Assembly: GCF_039555335.1 (NCBI RefSeq)
Contig: NC_092642.1
Location: 12,436,743-12,500,742 of the forward strand
Source: Amphiura filiformis
Lineage: Eukaryota > Echinodermata > Ophiuroidea > Amphilepidida > Amphiuridae
Reading direction: 5' to 3'
DNA length: 64,000 nt
Shown: piece by piece, positions 45,193-57,261 of the stretch
Position numbering within the stretch: position 1 is the first letter of the stretch
Layout: the number at the start of each line of letters is the position of its first letter
The notes under the pieces: model-generated
The model's input: only the letters and a program-made list of their open reading frames with translations
The model's database searches: none
Told to the model about the DNA's origin: nothing
Made by a program: the position numbers and the translations under genes

Positions 45193-46576
45193 GAAGGAAA
45201 CTTATCTTCGTGTAAATATCGGACGTGTAGATTAAGTAATAAAGAACCCGTAAAGAACAATAACGATACGGTTGATTGATAAAATAAATCTATAGGCCCT
45301 ACGATAAAGTGTACCAGAGCTTGCTGGACAAGTTATAACTTATAATTGAGGTAATAATATACGCTATAATACCATTAGCTTCATATTCTGAGTGATCTTG
45401 TTATCATGCGTCGAAAAGTTTGCTACGTTTTCCATAGCAATAGTTCATGTCCTAAAAGTACACCAACATTTTGTCAAAATGTTTTTGTAAATTTTGCAAA
45501 TATTTAACAAAATATTGTGTCAACATTTAAATGATATTGTGTTAGAATATTTTACAACAACTTTTAAATTGTTTTTGAAATGTTATTAAAACATTTTATA
45601 CCCTAATATAAATAACCCTACATTTAAACGTTTTCTGGTATCCGTTTCTAACTTTATGCGAATAATTTCCAAAAAATTTTTGTGTTTGCTGTTGGGACAT
45701 CATCAAAAACACATGTAATACAAAAACAAATTCTGTGTTATTATTCAACCTTACTTTATACTAAAATGCAGTTTAATTCGCTTGTCGAATAAAACATACA
45801 ATTATCCCGGCGACTGAAATCGCCTTCCGTAGTGAAGTCACGTGATAGTTTCGCGGGCAGGCCCTCAGCGCTAGTTTGTCGCTAAGGGTTCATTCTATGT
45901 CAGTCGAGCATACAGAGTGGACGTAACATTGGTGTGAGGGGTTTCTTTATTTCAGTGTCTGGGGATAATTAGGCCTATATCAAAATCTCAATAACGGAAC
46001 TATTTGACACATTATGAGGCTAAAGCTAATACCCTATATAGCATTGACAATTATTGAGTTATATGAAATTACGGCAATCTGTAACGTATAATATAGTTCA
46101 AATGTTTATTCAAACTTGCTGGCCAAGTCATAGATGCTTGTAAATGTTTTAATCATATTTTTGGTAAATTGTATGCGTCGATAAATGATATGTTAAAAAT
46201 AATCGTGATAACTACCACAGTGAATGGTGAAGAAGTGTGCTTATTGAACAGAAAGTCATCTTGTTATAACAGATCTAAACATTATGCCATGAGTTCAAAA
46301 ACACGGCAAGTTGGCTGTTAAGGGGTCTCATAACGACCGTCGTTAGATTAGTCCTTGTTGAAAAGTAAAATTATATATATCATTTTTGAGAAATATCATG
46401 GGTCAGTACATGTCATATTATTTGTTTATGAACGTTTATCTGGTAAGAACGTTTGGACAAATTTGAGTGGAAATATGTATTATGCACATTTTTGCATTGA
46501 AGAATAATGTCAGAAACAATCGTTGTTTGGAATTTGTCATACATAAATAGACAATAATTTTCCGTGTGGTTTTAGT

Positions 46577-46900
46577 ACCACCCAGCAAATACAAAACGTT
46601 TTACATGCGGAAAACGTTTAAATATCGGGTACAGAAAGGGTATTAAAAGGTTTTAATAACATTCAAAAACAATTTTTGAAAACTTGATGCAAAACATTCT
46701 AAACAGAATGTTATTTAATAAGTGTTGACAGAATGATTTTGCAAATATCTGTACCTAAAATATTTTACATTGAAGTTTTTCAAACATTTTTATGACCTTT
46801 ATATAACCCGACATTTAACCCCGGGCATTTAACATGTTTATATGTTCTTAAAAGTTTTGAATACACGTTTAAAGAACATTTTTGTATTTGCTGGGCAGTG
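46577..46900. mobile_element. CCCAGCAAATAC palindromic element, internally shortened
   Basis: CCCAGCAAATACAAAACG on the left, GTATTTGCTGGGC on the right, with the family modules GGTTTTAATAACATT and CCTTTATATAACCCGACATT inside. About half the length of the full elements. Confidence 0.75.
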
Positions 46901-47013
46901 AGTTTCACGATTATTGTTATACTTTGATTATGACATGGCCAAAATGTATGTCTCATAGTTGGCAATTCTTCCCAAGCATATGAGATTATATCCGCATTTT
47001 GTTCAAGTTATAC

Positions 47014-47553
47014 CAAGGATTCTCGAGTGCTAATATACTATGTAGGATAAGCCAATCGTTTGCGCAAATGAAGTCAGTCATTCAGCCTATGCGCCTTCAT
47101 GCATGTGATGGCATAGCTGTGTAGGAGTGTATCACCTGTGGAAGAGATGATGCATGTTTACGTCATCGTTTCAACAAAAATTAAATGGCGAAAAACGGCG
47201 AACATTTGGTCGAATCTTTCCATTTATACTATCATATCGTGAAAAACCAAATAGCTGAGGAGTTAGCTCAATATGCTAGGAAAATATTCTCTTCGATGAC
47301 CCCATGACGAGACTGGCTAAATAAGCTGCATTTTTGCTGGAAAGGGTCCGAATAATTGGCAGTCGATGTTCGCCATCTTGGAAAAATTTAGGGTACCAAA
47401 CTATCAAAACTGTCAATCAATTACTACGGTACCAAACTTGGTACCAATCTCCCTAACAACCGTCACTCAAACTGCCGATATGTCAATCAAACTGCCGTAA
47501 AGTGACTTCACTTTTTGTACAGGGATTGATTGAATACGAGTGTCACGGCCCTG
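47014..47553. mobile_element. 540-bp insertion with GTTATAC duplication
   Basis: GTTATAC occurs at 47007-47013 and 47554-47560; copy 1 has it once at about 40055. Ends are CAAGGATTCTCG and, inverted, CAGGGCCGTGAC, so TIRs are poor. A related, diverged sequence lies at 54150-54400 (GAAAAACCATATAGCTG, GGCTAAATAAGCTG). Possibly hAT-like. Confidence 0.65.
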
Positions 47554-47574
47554 GTTATACTCTTCCGGTGTATT

Positions 47575-47612
47575 TTGGTTGACACCAGGTGTATTTTGGT
47601 TGACACCAAAGT
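47575..47612. repeat. 21-bp tandem duplication
   Basis: GTGTATTTTGGTTGACACCA occurs twice in tandem here but once in copy 1 (about 40070). Confidence 0.8.
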
Positions 47613-48177
47613 TTGCATTCAAATAATACAGAGCGTAACAAACCAAAACAGTAAGCTGCAATCTCACGATCTGCCATTTGCTGGGTGACAAACGTAGGTT
47701 TATGGGCTGTTTGTTATAAGATATAAAAGTTCGTAAGCAAATAACATAATGACGTAGTTCTCATACATACGAGCGTATAGTTGGTATTGTCATGAAAAAA
47801 GGTCGTTATGAGAATTTAAAAGAAGAGGAAAAACTGCGGACATTTTAAACAGGTAATAACGACATAATTTATTGCAAAGATAAAAACTATTAACAATTCT
47901 GCAAACAAATTATTGGACAGATGGATACTTACCTTCGTGTAAATATCGGACGTGTAGATTAAGTTGCCATGGTTACAGCGACGATATGTTGAACTAAATA
48001 TTCTGTATAATATTATATAATAAATCTGACACAAGTGACATAACCATGATAACAGAAGAATATTAATTGGCTTTTATCTGTGTCTGTCCATTAAATTAAA
48101 GTGCAACAGAATTATAGCTAATTACTGCATTGACCTTGAGGTTCGGATATACAGCCGGGGACGAGTACAGGGTGTCC

Positions 48178-49208
48178 CAGAAAAAATACCGGGCGAATGA
48201 ATTTGGACGTAAGTCGAGAAGCAGACATCAGAATCCAAAAATATAACAATCAGTGTGTAGCCCATCTTATTCTGTATCTTGTACATTAATTTTACTGGAA
48301 TCAGTTGACTGATTGCGAAGAAATGGGCGATTACATAACGCATGCCTCAATTCACTTCATTCCAAGTTTGAAAGAAAGATCATTCAACACAATGCGCAGT
48401 AGTGGTTAACACTGTCATTGGGCTTCATATTTTGTTCGGTGAAATCCTTTTTGTTCTTTTTAAGCAATCTGTTTCTTTCAAAACATGCAATAGGTTTTGT
48501 TCAAATTTGAAAACCTGCACGATATTGAAAATGAAAGCTTGCATGTAAGATGATGCTCCGGTACGTGTAAATATCTTTTTTCGTCAATGTTGATATAAAT
48601 GTTGCATAAAGAATTATTGTAAAAAGAATTCTAGCTGACTTTAAAAATTTCTCACACACATTAATGTTTTTGGAATATTTCCAAGAAATTGTAATGCAAA
48701 ACATTAATGTTGCATGGTATCAAAAATCACACGTAAAACTGTAAGCACTTGATCATTGTCATTCTTGGCTCAAATGTTCTTTGGAAAGTTAAAATATAAC
48801 ATATTTGCACAACCTAAAGAATTAAAGCTGGAAAGCTTCCAATTGCAGAAATCAAAGTTTTCTCGGACAAACTGTTATTTATCTTTAGTGAAAGCATGAA
48901 AAACATAACACCGTCGGATTATAAAATAGATAATGTGGACTAAATTTAATGAGATACACAAACTTTAGGAAGCGGTGAGCGAGTATGAAAAAGCGCCTGT
49001 TGATCAAACTTGGAATGAACTGCATTGATGCGCGCTTTATTTAATCGTTAATTTCTTCGCAACTAGTCAACCGAATCAAATAAAATTTGAGTATGTGATG
49101 CACAATCAAATAGGCTATGCGCTGCATTTTAATTTTTTTGATTCCTATGTCTATTTCTCGACTTACGTTCAATTTTATTCCCTCGGTAATTTTTTCTGGG
49201 ACACCCTG
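48178..49208. mobile_element. 1,031-bp non-autonomous TIR element, TA target
   Basis: Starts CAGGGTGTCCCAGAAAAAAT and ends with the mirror; TIRs of about 75 bp (GACGTAAGTCGAGAA is shared inward). TA at 48176-48177 and 49209-49210. Same terminal 12 bases as 3727-4750 but different beyond that. No transposase frame. Confidence 0.85.
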
Positions 49209-49210
49209 TA

Positions 49211-50130
49211 TATCATGTAAATAATAATCTGTGGAATTGCCCGATCTGATACTGAGGCGTACACATTACTAGTTCGATGACCCAAACGTATTTATTCCAT
49301 TTCAAAATATAAATACATTATTTTTTTCCTCGACCCGATTGTATTTTTCACTAACATATTGATTTGAGTCCCTTATTGTGCAGTTGAAAAATCCCTAATT
49401 TTGATCAATTTTGCTCCTCCAATGTGGCCATAATATATTAAATGAGACGTGTTTGAAGACATAATATTGCTATCACTCATCTGTCAATTTAATTTGAATA
49501 TTTGCGTAACTAATTATTAATTAGCAAAACCTATTTAACTATGCAAATGTGCAAATTAGCATAATTGGTAAACTAAATAAATTCTAAAAGAAAAATAGGA
49601 ATACTTCAATTACTTTTCAACAAATTATTGGCAAACTTGAAATAACTTGAAAATTAAACTCTGCACTGGCAATAATGAATGGGAATTAAAGAGTGATTTG
49701 GGAGGTTTGTGGTACTATATGCATTTGCATATAGCTGTTAAAATATGCTAACAATCAATATTGTAAAAAATTAAAGATTAGAACACAGAGTTTGAATTTT
49801 ATATACAAATTATGAAATTTGATAATTTAAGTCTAGAAACACTTATTGTAACTATTTTTCGGTAAGTAAAATAAAATTTGGTAAATAACCGAGTAATTAC
49901 CGATGTAAAATACCAATTTAGAACACTGGTTACCGATTTAATGACGGAACCCTTTTGTCCTGAACAAAAGGTACCTCTCGATGAATAGCATGTCGGCAAC
50001 TCAAACCGGTACAAAGGAACAATACGTTACGTAATCTATTGCTTCTCCACTAAATCCTCCTTGGCTATAGCTATAACGTTGCATAAAAAGGTATTTGTGG
50101 CCATGGTATCCGATCTAACGTTATATATTG
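49211..50130. other. No gene seen
   Basis: AT-rich filler between two TIR elements, part of the stretch absent from duplication copy 1. Confidence 0.45.
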
Positions 50131-50132
50131 TA

Positions 50133-50846
50133 CAAGGTGTCCCATAAAAAGCATGTTGCAACGAATGTGGTGATATTTTAAAATGTTTTTTTAACCATCA
50201 TACATGTATTTACATAACCAGCATGACCAGAAAGCCACAACTTTTAGCTATAATTTGCAGAAAATCAAAACTTATTTGATTAACGTTTTGATCTCGGGGG
50301 TGAAAACGGTTGCAGGATATATTGTGCAATTTTCGGTTGACTTCAAGTCGCATCGTACCAGGCTGATTGAACAGGGACATGATAAGGGGCTCATCATTTG
50401 TTGGGGGGCATGGGAGCCTAGGTCTGGCAGATTTTTTTTTCGCTGCCTTCAATGGTAAATTTGTTGTGAATTACATAAAGATTGTGAAAACAAAATAATT
50501 TACTTTTCCAGACCTCAAATAAAATGCACAGGGGGGAAATTTAAAAACGTTATCTTATTAGGAATTCTGTGCCTGATTAGGTACATTACTGATCAGGTAC
50601 ATTGCCCGAACGCACGTTGCCTGTGTGGGGCCTTCGCCCGCACGAAAATTGCACGGTCCTGCAACCAGCGGCGAGGCCACATGTATCTTTAAACCTGTAT
50701 CGCTAAATGAATTCTTGCTTCCTGCAAATTATAGCTGAAAGATGAGGCGTTCACATATGTAAATACTTCACCGTATGATATACAGTTGAAAACACATTTT
50801 GAAATATCATTACATTTCTTGGAACCGGCATTTTTGGGACACCCTG
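50133..50846. mobile_element. 714-bp TIR element, CARGGTGTCCCA ends
   Basis: TA at 50131-50132 and 50847-50848. TIRs of about 150 bp with indels: CAAGGTGTCCCATAAAAAG and, inverted, CAGGGTGTCCCAAAAATG, then TGATATTT-AAAATG, GTATTTACATA, TAGCTATAATTTGCAG on both sides. Third member of the CAGGGTGTCCC-ended group in the window. Confidence 0.85.
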
Positions 50847-51250
50847 TACAGAATGTTATCGCTGCGTGACGCATTATTTGCAAGTTTGGAAAATTGTGAG
50901 TAAAGTTTAGTCATCTGCAAATTATTGAAAGTTTGAGCAATGCTATATCTAATTGTGCATTTGCCAAGATGCCAAGATGACAGGAACAACTGAAGCCATC
51001 CATGAAACAGCTGCAAAGTTGGAACTTAAAGGAAGGTGACCTGATATATATGGAAAATCGAATTCTTTAAAACTTACGTATAACATAATATGTTGTCCCT
51101 GTCAAATATGCATGCAAAAAGAACACGTAAAATGTTCCTTGTAAATGTGATTAGTTTCTAATGGAATTACTGACATTCATACAGCGTGATACTGGTAGTC
51201 TACAGTGTTTTTATTAATGATAATCATCATGATCGTGTAATAAATCCAGT

Positions 51251-51371
51251 TCCAAATCGGTGTATTTCTTGAGATATCACCAAAAAACTGTTGAATAAAT
51301 CTCAAACGTGGTATACCTCAGTCGAGACTAATTTAACAGTTTTTTATGATTGAAATACACCGATTTGGAAT
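51251..51371. mobile_element. 121-bp inverted-repeat element
   Basis: TCCAAATCGGTGTATTTCTT is mirrored by TGAAATACACCGATTTGGA, with inner AAAAAACTGTT / AACAGTTTTTT. A small MITE or hairpin. Confidence 0.7.
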
Positions 51372-51439
51372 GCCTAATTTCAATATGTCAATGAGAAAAT
51401 TTTGAGCTTTCACCTGATACCAAAATCTGCATTTTGATG

Positions 51440-51486
51440 GGATAAAGTGTGGGGGTGGGGTGTGTGTGTGTGTGTGGGGGGGGGTG
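51440..51486. repeat. GT/G-rich low-complexity tract
   Basis: Alternating GT flanked by G runs; no gene. Confidence 0.8.
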
Positions 51487-51539
51487 AGTCTGTACATCAG
51501 GTTACCCACCTTCAAAATGAGCTCAGAAATCATGTCACT

Positions 51540-52170
51540 TGGTCATTTGAGCTCAGCTCAGCACCTTCTGTTCCAATGGAAGATAAATGCCTCATTAAGG
51601 TTGTTGATCACGTAAAGTATCTGGGAGCATATTGTAGTGCTGATGGATCAAATACTAAGGAGCTCTATCATAGGATTGGCAAAGCATCAGGTATTTTGAA
51701 GAACTTGAAAAGGTGTGGAAGGACATTTATATCAACTTAGACGCCAAGATGAATTATGCATGTGTTCTCTCTACTCTTCTATATGCTTCTTAATGTTGGA
51801 CTCTCACTGAAAGAGATGAGTCCAGATTAGATGCATTTGATATGAGATGCCAAAGGGAAATTCCCGACACCAAATGGAACGAGCATATCACCAACAACAA
51901 CTTCAAAACTACAGAATTTCATTACTATCATTAGAAAGCACCGCTTACAGTGGTTTGGTCACCTGCTCATGCTCAGAATGGATGAGAGTCACATCCCAAG
52001 AAAACTCTACTACTGGAATCCCACCCACGGAAAGAGAAGACGTGGACACCCTAGGACAACTTGGAAGAAAGCTGAAGTTGCTACCAAGAACCGGGCCGTA
52101 TGGAAGTTTCTCCTAAGTCAGGAAGCAGGTGCAGCAATGCACGAAGTTGTTTGGGAGGTAGGTGGGTGCA
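51540..52170 (+). mobile_element. Decayed LINE C-terminal fragment
   Basis: Reads VVDHVKYLGAYCSADGSNTK, ELYHRIGKASGILKNLKRCG, then in other frames CVLSTLLYAS, CWTLTERDESRLDAFDMRCQ, WFGHLLMLRMDESHIPRK and GKRRRGHPRTTWKKAEV, the tail of an RTE/CR1-like RT. Several frame changes and stops; the RT core is absent. Unlike the 14.2-15.1 kb fragment in sequence, so an independent insertion. Confidence 0.75.
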
Positions 52171-53559
52171 CTTTGCCACTTTAAGCAAAGTAGACATTTT
52201 TAATGCATTGGGGCCTTAAAATGGTACTAGATATGACAACCAAAATAGCTATTTTACGGCCCAACCTAGTTGTGTTGTTGCTACCGACTTAATAGAGCGG
52301 CGAGGTGGACGGTACATTTTAATGTTAGTCGCCTGAAAGCAAAGTGTAAAATTTACAAAAGAAAACTAATAAAACCAGAGAGCTTCTCCTACAATTAACG
52401 TCATTTGCAATGACAAGGCCGCAATACATTAAAATCTAGTTTATATAAATGACTGTCACAGAAAAATATTTACAACAAAAACAAACTTTTGCTGCCGCAA
52501 TAAATATTTACAAAAAGCGGGAACAAAAGCAATTGAGTTTGTCTAATACTTTCTCGGGATTTTTTACGTCATCGTGGTCATGACACAAACTCACCCCTAT
52601 AGTAGCGCGTATACGACGTCAATACTTTAATCATGTCTGTTGGGAGATAAATAGCCGCCTAATTGTCAAGGTGCAATTCATCAATTGATATAATTCTTGC
52701 ATTTTTACCTTTATCTTGCCGAAGTGACGTCAAATAAAACACAGCGAAGGACATTTTTGTGCGTGTGAATTAAATCTAAATAACATATGTATGGGGAAAA
52801 AAAGAAGCTTTTGCATATCAATTTGCAAGAGCTCTTTAGCAAAGTCATAGTTAATTGCATTTACAACCGTATGACAAAACAAGCGAAAATAGTAACTTTT
52901 TGCACAAGATTTGCAATTTAAAGAGAATTTGCCATTGCTCATTCTATGTATGCTTTTTCATTTAATGACACAAAATTGGACAAATATTGTAAGGAAAATT
53001 TGAGGTTTTGACTTTTAAAACCTTACTTTTGGTCAAAAAATGTGCTTGGATAGGTAGTTTTCAACAGATTTACCACATTCACCTTGCTATAACATTGAAT
53101 TGCGTTATCTGTTGACCTAGTGACGAAAAGTGTTTTAAGGGGGTAGTGTTAGCTTTCGTTTGATATAAAAAAAAATTCTGATTGGATGAAGGGAACACTT
53201 GAGGTTTCGACAAAACCAATTATAGAGGCCCATTTTCCAGCTAGAAGCTCCACAGCTCATACGATGCTATGCACCCAACCGTGTAGTGTAATCAAAGACT
53301 GTGATGGAGACAATTCACTGCTTGCTGTTCTCTGCTTGGAAGCTCTTGGACGAAAATGTGTGCTCAGGTGTATCGAGGTGGAAACTGTGCGTAGATGGTT
53401 TATAAGAGAATCGTTTTTGTATATAAACCTTTCCATATGGTAAGTCCCCCGTGGCCCGCTGTTATTGAAACTCCGTTCCGCTGGTCTCACAGGTCCGCTT
53501 CTTAGCTGATGTCGAATATATCTGTCTAAAAGAACCCAGTCAGCCTCAGTCCAAGGTGT

Positions 53560-54085
53560 CTCGTCCAATCAAGTCCCTGTTTTATCTGGTGTTCCCCAGG
53601 GATCTGGTCTGGGACCGCTATTCTTCCTCATATATGTGAATCATCTTTTACGCTGACGACACAACCCTTTACAATCCTGTGACCAGCAATGGGGATTTTG
53701 TCTCTTTTCAATCTGATATTGACACTATTGGAACCTGGTTTGTAAGTAATCTCTGACAGCAAATGCCGCAAGACACAACTAATTGTCATTTCCACCAAAA
53801 AGGACGTCTTTCTTAATTTACAGCTCACCACGAAGAACCGAATAAATAAATTATTTTAAGGGTTTCGTTTGTTAAAATCCTCGGAATCCATATCTCTATC
53901 AATCTATCCTGGAACCTCCACATTGAGCATATCTGCAAGAAAGCCAGAAAAAAAAAAATCATTGGCTATATCCACAGGTCCTTCAACTCTTCTTGTCCCA
54001 CCACCCGGTATACTCTTTACTTGGTTCTGGTTCGGGCAGTCCTGGATTATTATCGTCTGGCACCCCTCAATAGCACTCTGAGCAA
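53560..54085 (+). mobile_element. Decayed Jockey/CR1-like LINE RT fragment, copy 2
   Basis: Same fragment as 43680-43985 (SGVPQGSGLGPLFFL, YADDTTLYNPVTSNGD), extending farther into the C-terminal RT part (ILGIHISINLSWNLHIEHIC, LVLVRAVLDYYRLAPLNSTL). Frames shift at least three times. Copy 1 lost this extension where the Penelope-like fragment joins. Confidence 0.75.
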
Positions 54086-54149
54086 ACCAGCGATATAGAA
54101 TAAAACCTAGATAACTAAAGGACCAATCACAGGACGAACTATAGCTGGA

Positions 54150-54400
54150 GGAATGGCGACCATTATGCTAATTAGGAGATTGTTGTTTATGTCCGTGACG
54201 TCATTTTTTGCCAAAATGTTTGTGCTGAAAAATGACGAACAATTTCAGTTTTCTTTCCATTTACTGTTATATTGTGAAAAACCATATAGCTGTGGAGTTA
54301 GTCCAATACCGTATGTTAGGAAAATATTCAAACCGATGACCCCATGTTGACACTGGCTAAATAAGCTGTATTTTCACTCGTAAGGGTGACAGTCACTGTT
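54150..54400. repeat. Diverged relative of the 47014-47553 insertion
   Basis: Shares GTGAAAAACCATATAGCTG, AGGAAAATATTC, GATGACCCCATG and CTGGCTAAATAAGCTG with that insertion. Ends not resolved. Confidence 0.55.
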
Positions 54401-54473
54401 GCAATTTCGTCATTTTATTTTTCACAGACGAAATGAGAAGATTTGACCTTTTGAGGTCATTTAGTAGACCTGT

Positions 54474-54890
54474 TTACCAGTCGTTTTGATTTTCGTAACA
54501 ACAGTTCGCCCTTTGAAAAGTGAACTCCGACGTACGTGGTGCGAAACTTTCTTGCCACCACTTGCCAAGTTTTCTTACGGTGCTTCCCGAATCTTTTTTA
54601 TCGTGTGGGTGATCAGTGCATGAGCGGTAATGACACACGGCACCAAGGCATTCGCTTAACTGCCTTGGAGCAAACAGGCTGGAATCAGGCCAACGTTTTG
54701 ATACACGGGTCATCCTTCAATCTTGGAATCTTTCGAAACCAATCTTCCTTTTCTTGCTGAACGTTGCTGCTCCTTGCCATTTCTTCAAGATCTGCCGGTC
54801 CTTCTGTCCTTCTGCAAATCCTAACAAACCTCATCCCAGACCCACTCTCGGGCTGCTCATTCTCCTTTTTTAAACTCTCTCTTGCCAAAA
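54474..54890 (-). other. Unrecognised possible pseudo-coding stretch
   Basis: Two overlapping minus frames (54888-54685 and 54713-54474) have a protein-like make-up (FVRICRRTEGPADLEEMARS, WFRKIPRLKDDPCIK; KLGKWWQESFAPRTSEF) but no known motif. A decayed element protein is possible. Confidence 0.25.
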
Positions 54891-54944
54891 CTATTTTTTA
54901 CCCATCCCCACCTTGTGCAATTATCTTCCCGAGTCAATTGTCAA

Positions 54945-54945
<1 letters not shown>

Positions 54946-55010
<65 letters not shown>

Positions 55011-55016
55011 CACCGA

Positions 55017-55047
<31 letters not shown>
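54946..55047. repeat. AAT microsatellite plus poly(A) run
   Basis: About 20 AAT triplets (54946-55007) followed by a 27-A run (about 55021-55047). A retrotransposed tail is possible but no body was identified. Confidence 0.9.
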
Positions 55048-55049
55048 CT

Positions 55050-55700
55050 TGACAAGTTAGGTAATAGGCAAGTAAACAAACAATCATATCCATCCCGAGC
55101 TGTCCAATAAATAAAACCGCTAAATTACATTAATAATGAATAATTGCTATTATCATACGCATTGAGCATCATTTACTGCCATTATATTAACACGTTTATA
55201 TGCGACGAAAATAAAAAACAAAAACAACAATTCTCCAAAACACAAATTTCTGGGTCGGTCCGGCCCGTAGAACAGGTGTTTTTTCGTCGCCCTGCGGCAA
55301 CTTTGTTTCGTACTTGAATAAAAAAACTGAATGGCCGGATTTAGCCTAATCAGTGGCATGTGCTCAATTGTTTTTGTCAGTAATTTGATCAAAATGAGGA
55401 GCTAGTTGGGGAGTTTGGGTCAAGTCAGACATATATAACCATGGTAACCGGGTATGGTAACGGCTAAATGGCAAAATTGGCCAGGGGACAAGGTTGATTT
55501 ATTAAGTCAGCACCATATTGCACAAGGCCCCATTTTTGTAAAAGCAGAGTAAACATTATAAACATTTTATCCAGACTCTGTTCATAAAAAAAATCCCATA
55601 AAGTGGAGCCAACACATCTGGAAATGTAGAATATTTAAGTCCATTTAATCCAGTAACATTATTATTTTTATGAGGACAGATTAGTGACAGGCCAGGCGAC
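55050..55700. other. Intergenic, no gene seen
   Basis: Short frames only, with no recognisable repeat ends. Confidence 0.45.
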
Positions 55701-55706
55701 CAGGGT

Positions 55707-56290
55707 CGTAGAACAATATTTTTCAGAGCCATGCGTCAGTGATTGCATCCAATTGAAAGAGGTAATAGGTTGACAGCTCTTTTCAGCGCCACCGTGGCTG
55801 TGCAAGGAATTATGTCCACATACTAAAGCATAACCATCTGCTGTAGACGCTAGTCGGACTAGCAAAAACGTTCCAGTTGAGCGAAAAATTGTGTAGTGTT
55901 GAATATCGTAGAACAATATTTTTCAGAGCCATGCACCAGTAATTACATCGAGTTGAAAGACGTAATAGGTTGACAGCTCTTTTCAGCGCCACCGTGTGCA
56001 AGGTATTATGTCCATTATACTAAAGCATAACCATCTGCTGAAGACGCTAGTCGGACTAGCGAAAACGTTCCAGTTGAGCGAAAAATTGTGTAGTGTTGAA
56101 TATCGTAGAACAATATTTTTCAGAGCCATGCACCAGTAATTACATCCAGTTGAAAGTCGTAATAGGTTGACAGCTCTTTTCAGCGCCACCGTCTACATAC
56201 TAAAGCATAACCGTCTGCTGAAGACGCTAATCGGACTAGCGAAAACGTTCCAGGTGAGCGAAAAATTGTGTAGTGTTGAAGTTAAAACTT
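55707..56290. repeat. Three ~200-bp tandem units with a GAAAACGTT stem-loop
   Basis: CGTAGAACAATATTTTTCAG starts units at 55707, 55907 and 56104. Each contains CTG-AAGACGCTAGTCGGACTAGC followed by GAAAACGTTCCAG (first copy slightly changed) and ends GTGTAGTGTTGAA. GCTAGTC/GACTAGC forms a perfect 7-bp stem. The same motif in opposite orientation is at 28006-28046. Confidence 0.85.
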
Positions 56291-57260
56291 GAATTCATTT
56301 AAAGCATAAACGTTTATTCCTGCTGAGATCAGAGAAAAAGTGTGACAGGTTTATATTTGCTTTATAAACCAATCTCGTGTTACTTGACAGGAGGATTTGT
56401 AATTCGTACTCAAAAATGTGCAATTTTACCCTATTTTTGGCTCAAAACACGTTTTTTTCGCGCAAAAAAGAAAGATTCAAAAGGCAATTATTAGCTATTA
56501 TTGCTTTATTTTTTCTTCTGTGAGGATTTCTAGGCCACCTTTTATGTACCGTAGTCTGTCAAGAATGGAAAAAATGTTGATTGCAAATTATGTTGGTATA
56601 ATTATGACAATAATGAGCTGTTATGCAACTTGTCGGCAAGACGAAGTCAAAGTTATGTTAAAAACGTTGCTATTATTCAAAGTTATACACAAAAATGAGG
56701 CTATTGACACTGCACATTCAATTCTGTTTTTCTTAATTGCCGGCAAATTAAAAGCGCAGAAATAAATATTTTGCGTCAAGTGGAAGGTCTCGCACTTATT
56801 CAATTCGTAAAATCTGTTTTGCTCACAAACATAGATGGAACGCAGACGGTTTACTCTCTCAACAAATCGAAAACGATACACTCTTTGTGACGTATGTTGA
56901 GTCTATTTGATATCATTCATAGGCAAGGTTGATTCTTTCATAGGCAAGGTTAAGGATACATTATGCAAGAATATATTCAATTTATATTATACATAATTAA
57001 ATAGAGAACAATCAAGCGATTCCTGTCGAAAACTCGAAACCGGGTTAGACAAACACAAAGTAAGCGAGCTATGAGTTGTATATTCAGTGACGAGACAAGA
57101 TATGAAAACTTTAATTTATAAGGTTTCAAGACTCATTTGTTGGTTTCACCTTATCATTTAATGCATGTATTACAATGTTAAAGTTTATGATGTTATTTCT
57201 AAAAGCTAATTACAGCAATGTATTCACTAAAATATTTCTATGCATTTATATCCTTTATAT
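56291..57260. other. Intergenic, no gene seen
   Basis: AT-rich. The frames 56418-56765 (plus) and 56621-56881 (minus) overlap each other and have no recognisable motif. Confidence 0.45.
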
Positions 57261-57261
57261 G

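Larger units (their letters stand above)
45345..53865. repeat. Segmental duplication, copy 2
   Basis: Collinear with copy 1 (38822-43985) but expanded by insertions at 47014-47553, 48178-49208 and about 49210-52305. A short piece of the module AAATATCGGACGTGTAGATT also occurs at 45215, making three copies of that part (40975, 45215, 47944). Confidence 0.8.

Noticed and set aside
45174-45206. Complete hammerhead: CTGATGA, CTTC/GAAG stem, GAAAC
   Set aside because: The GAAGGAAAC part belongs to the duplicated flank (compare 47930-47950), so the core is a junction coincidence; only the CTGATGA side is element sequence.
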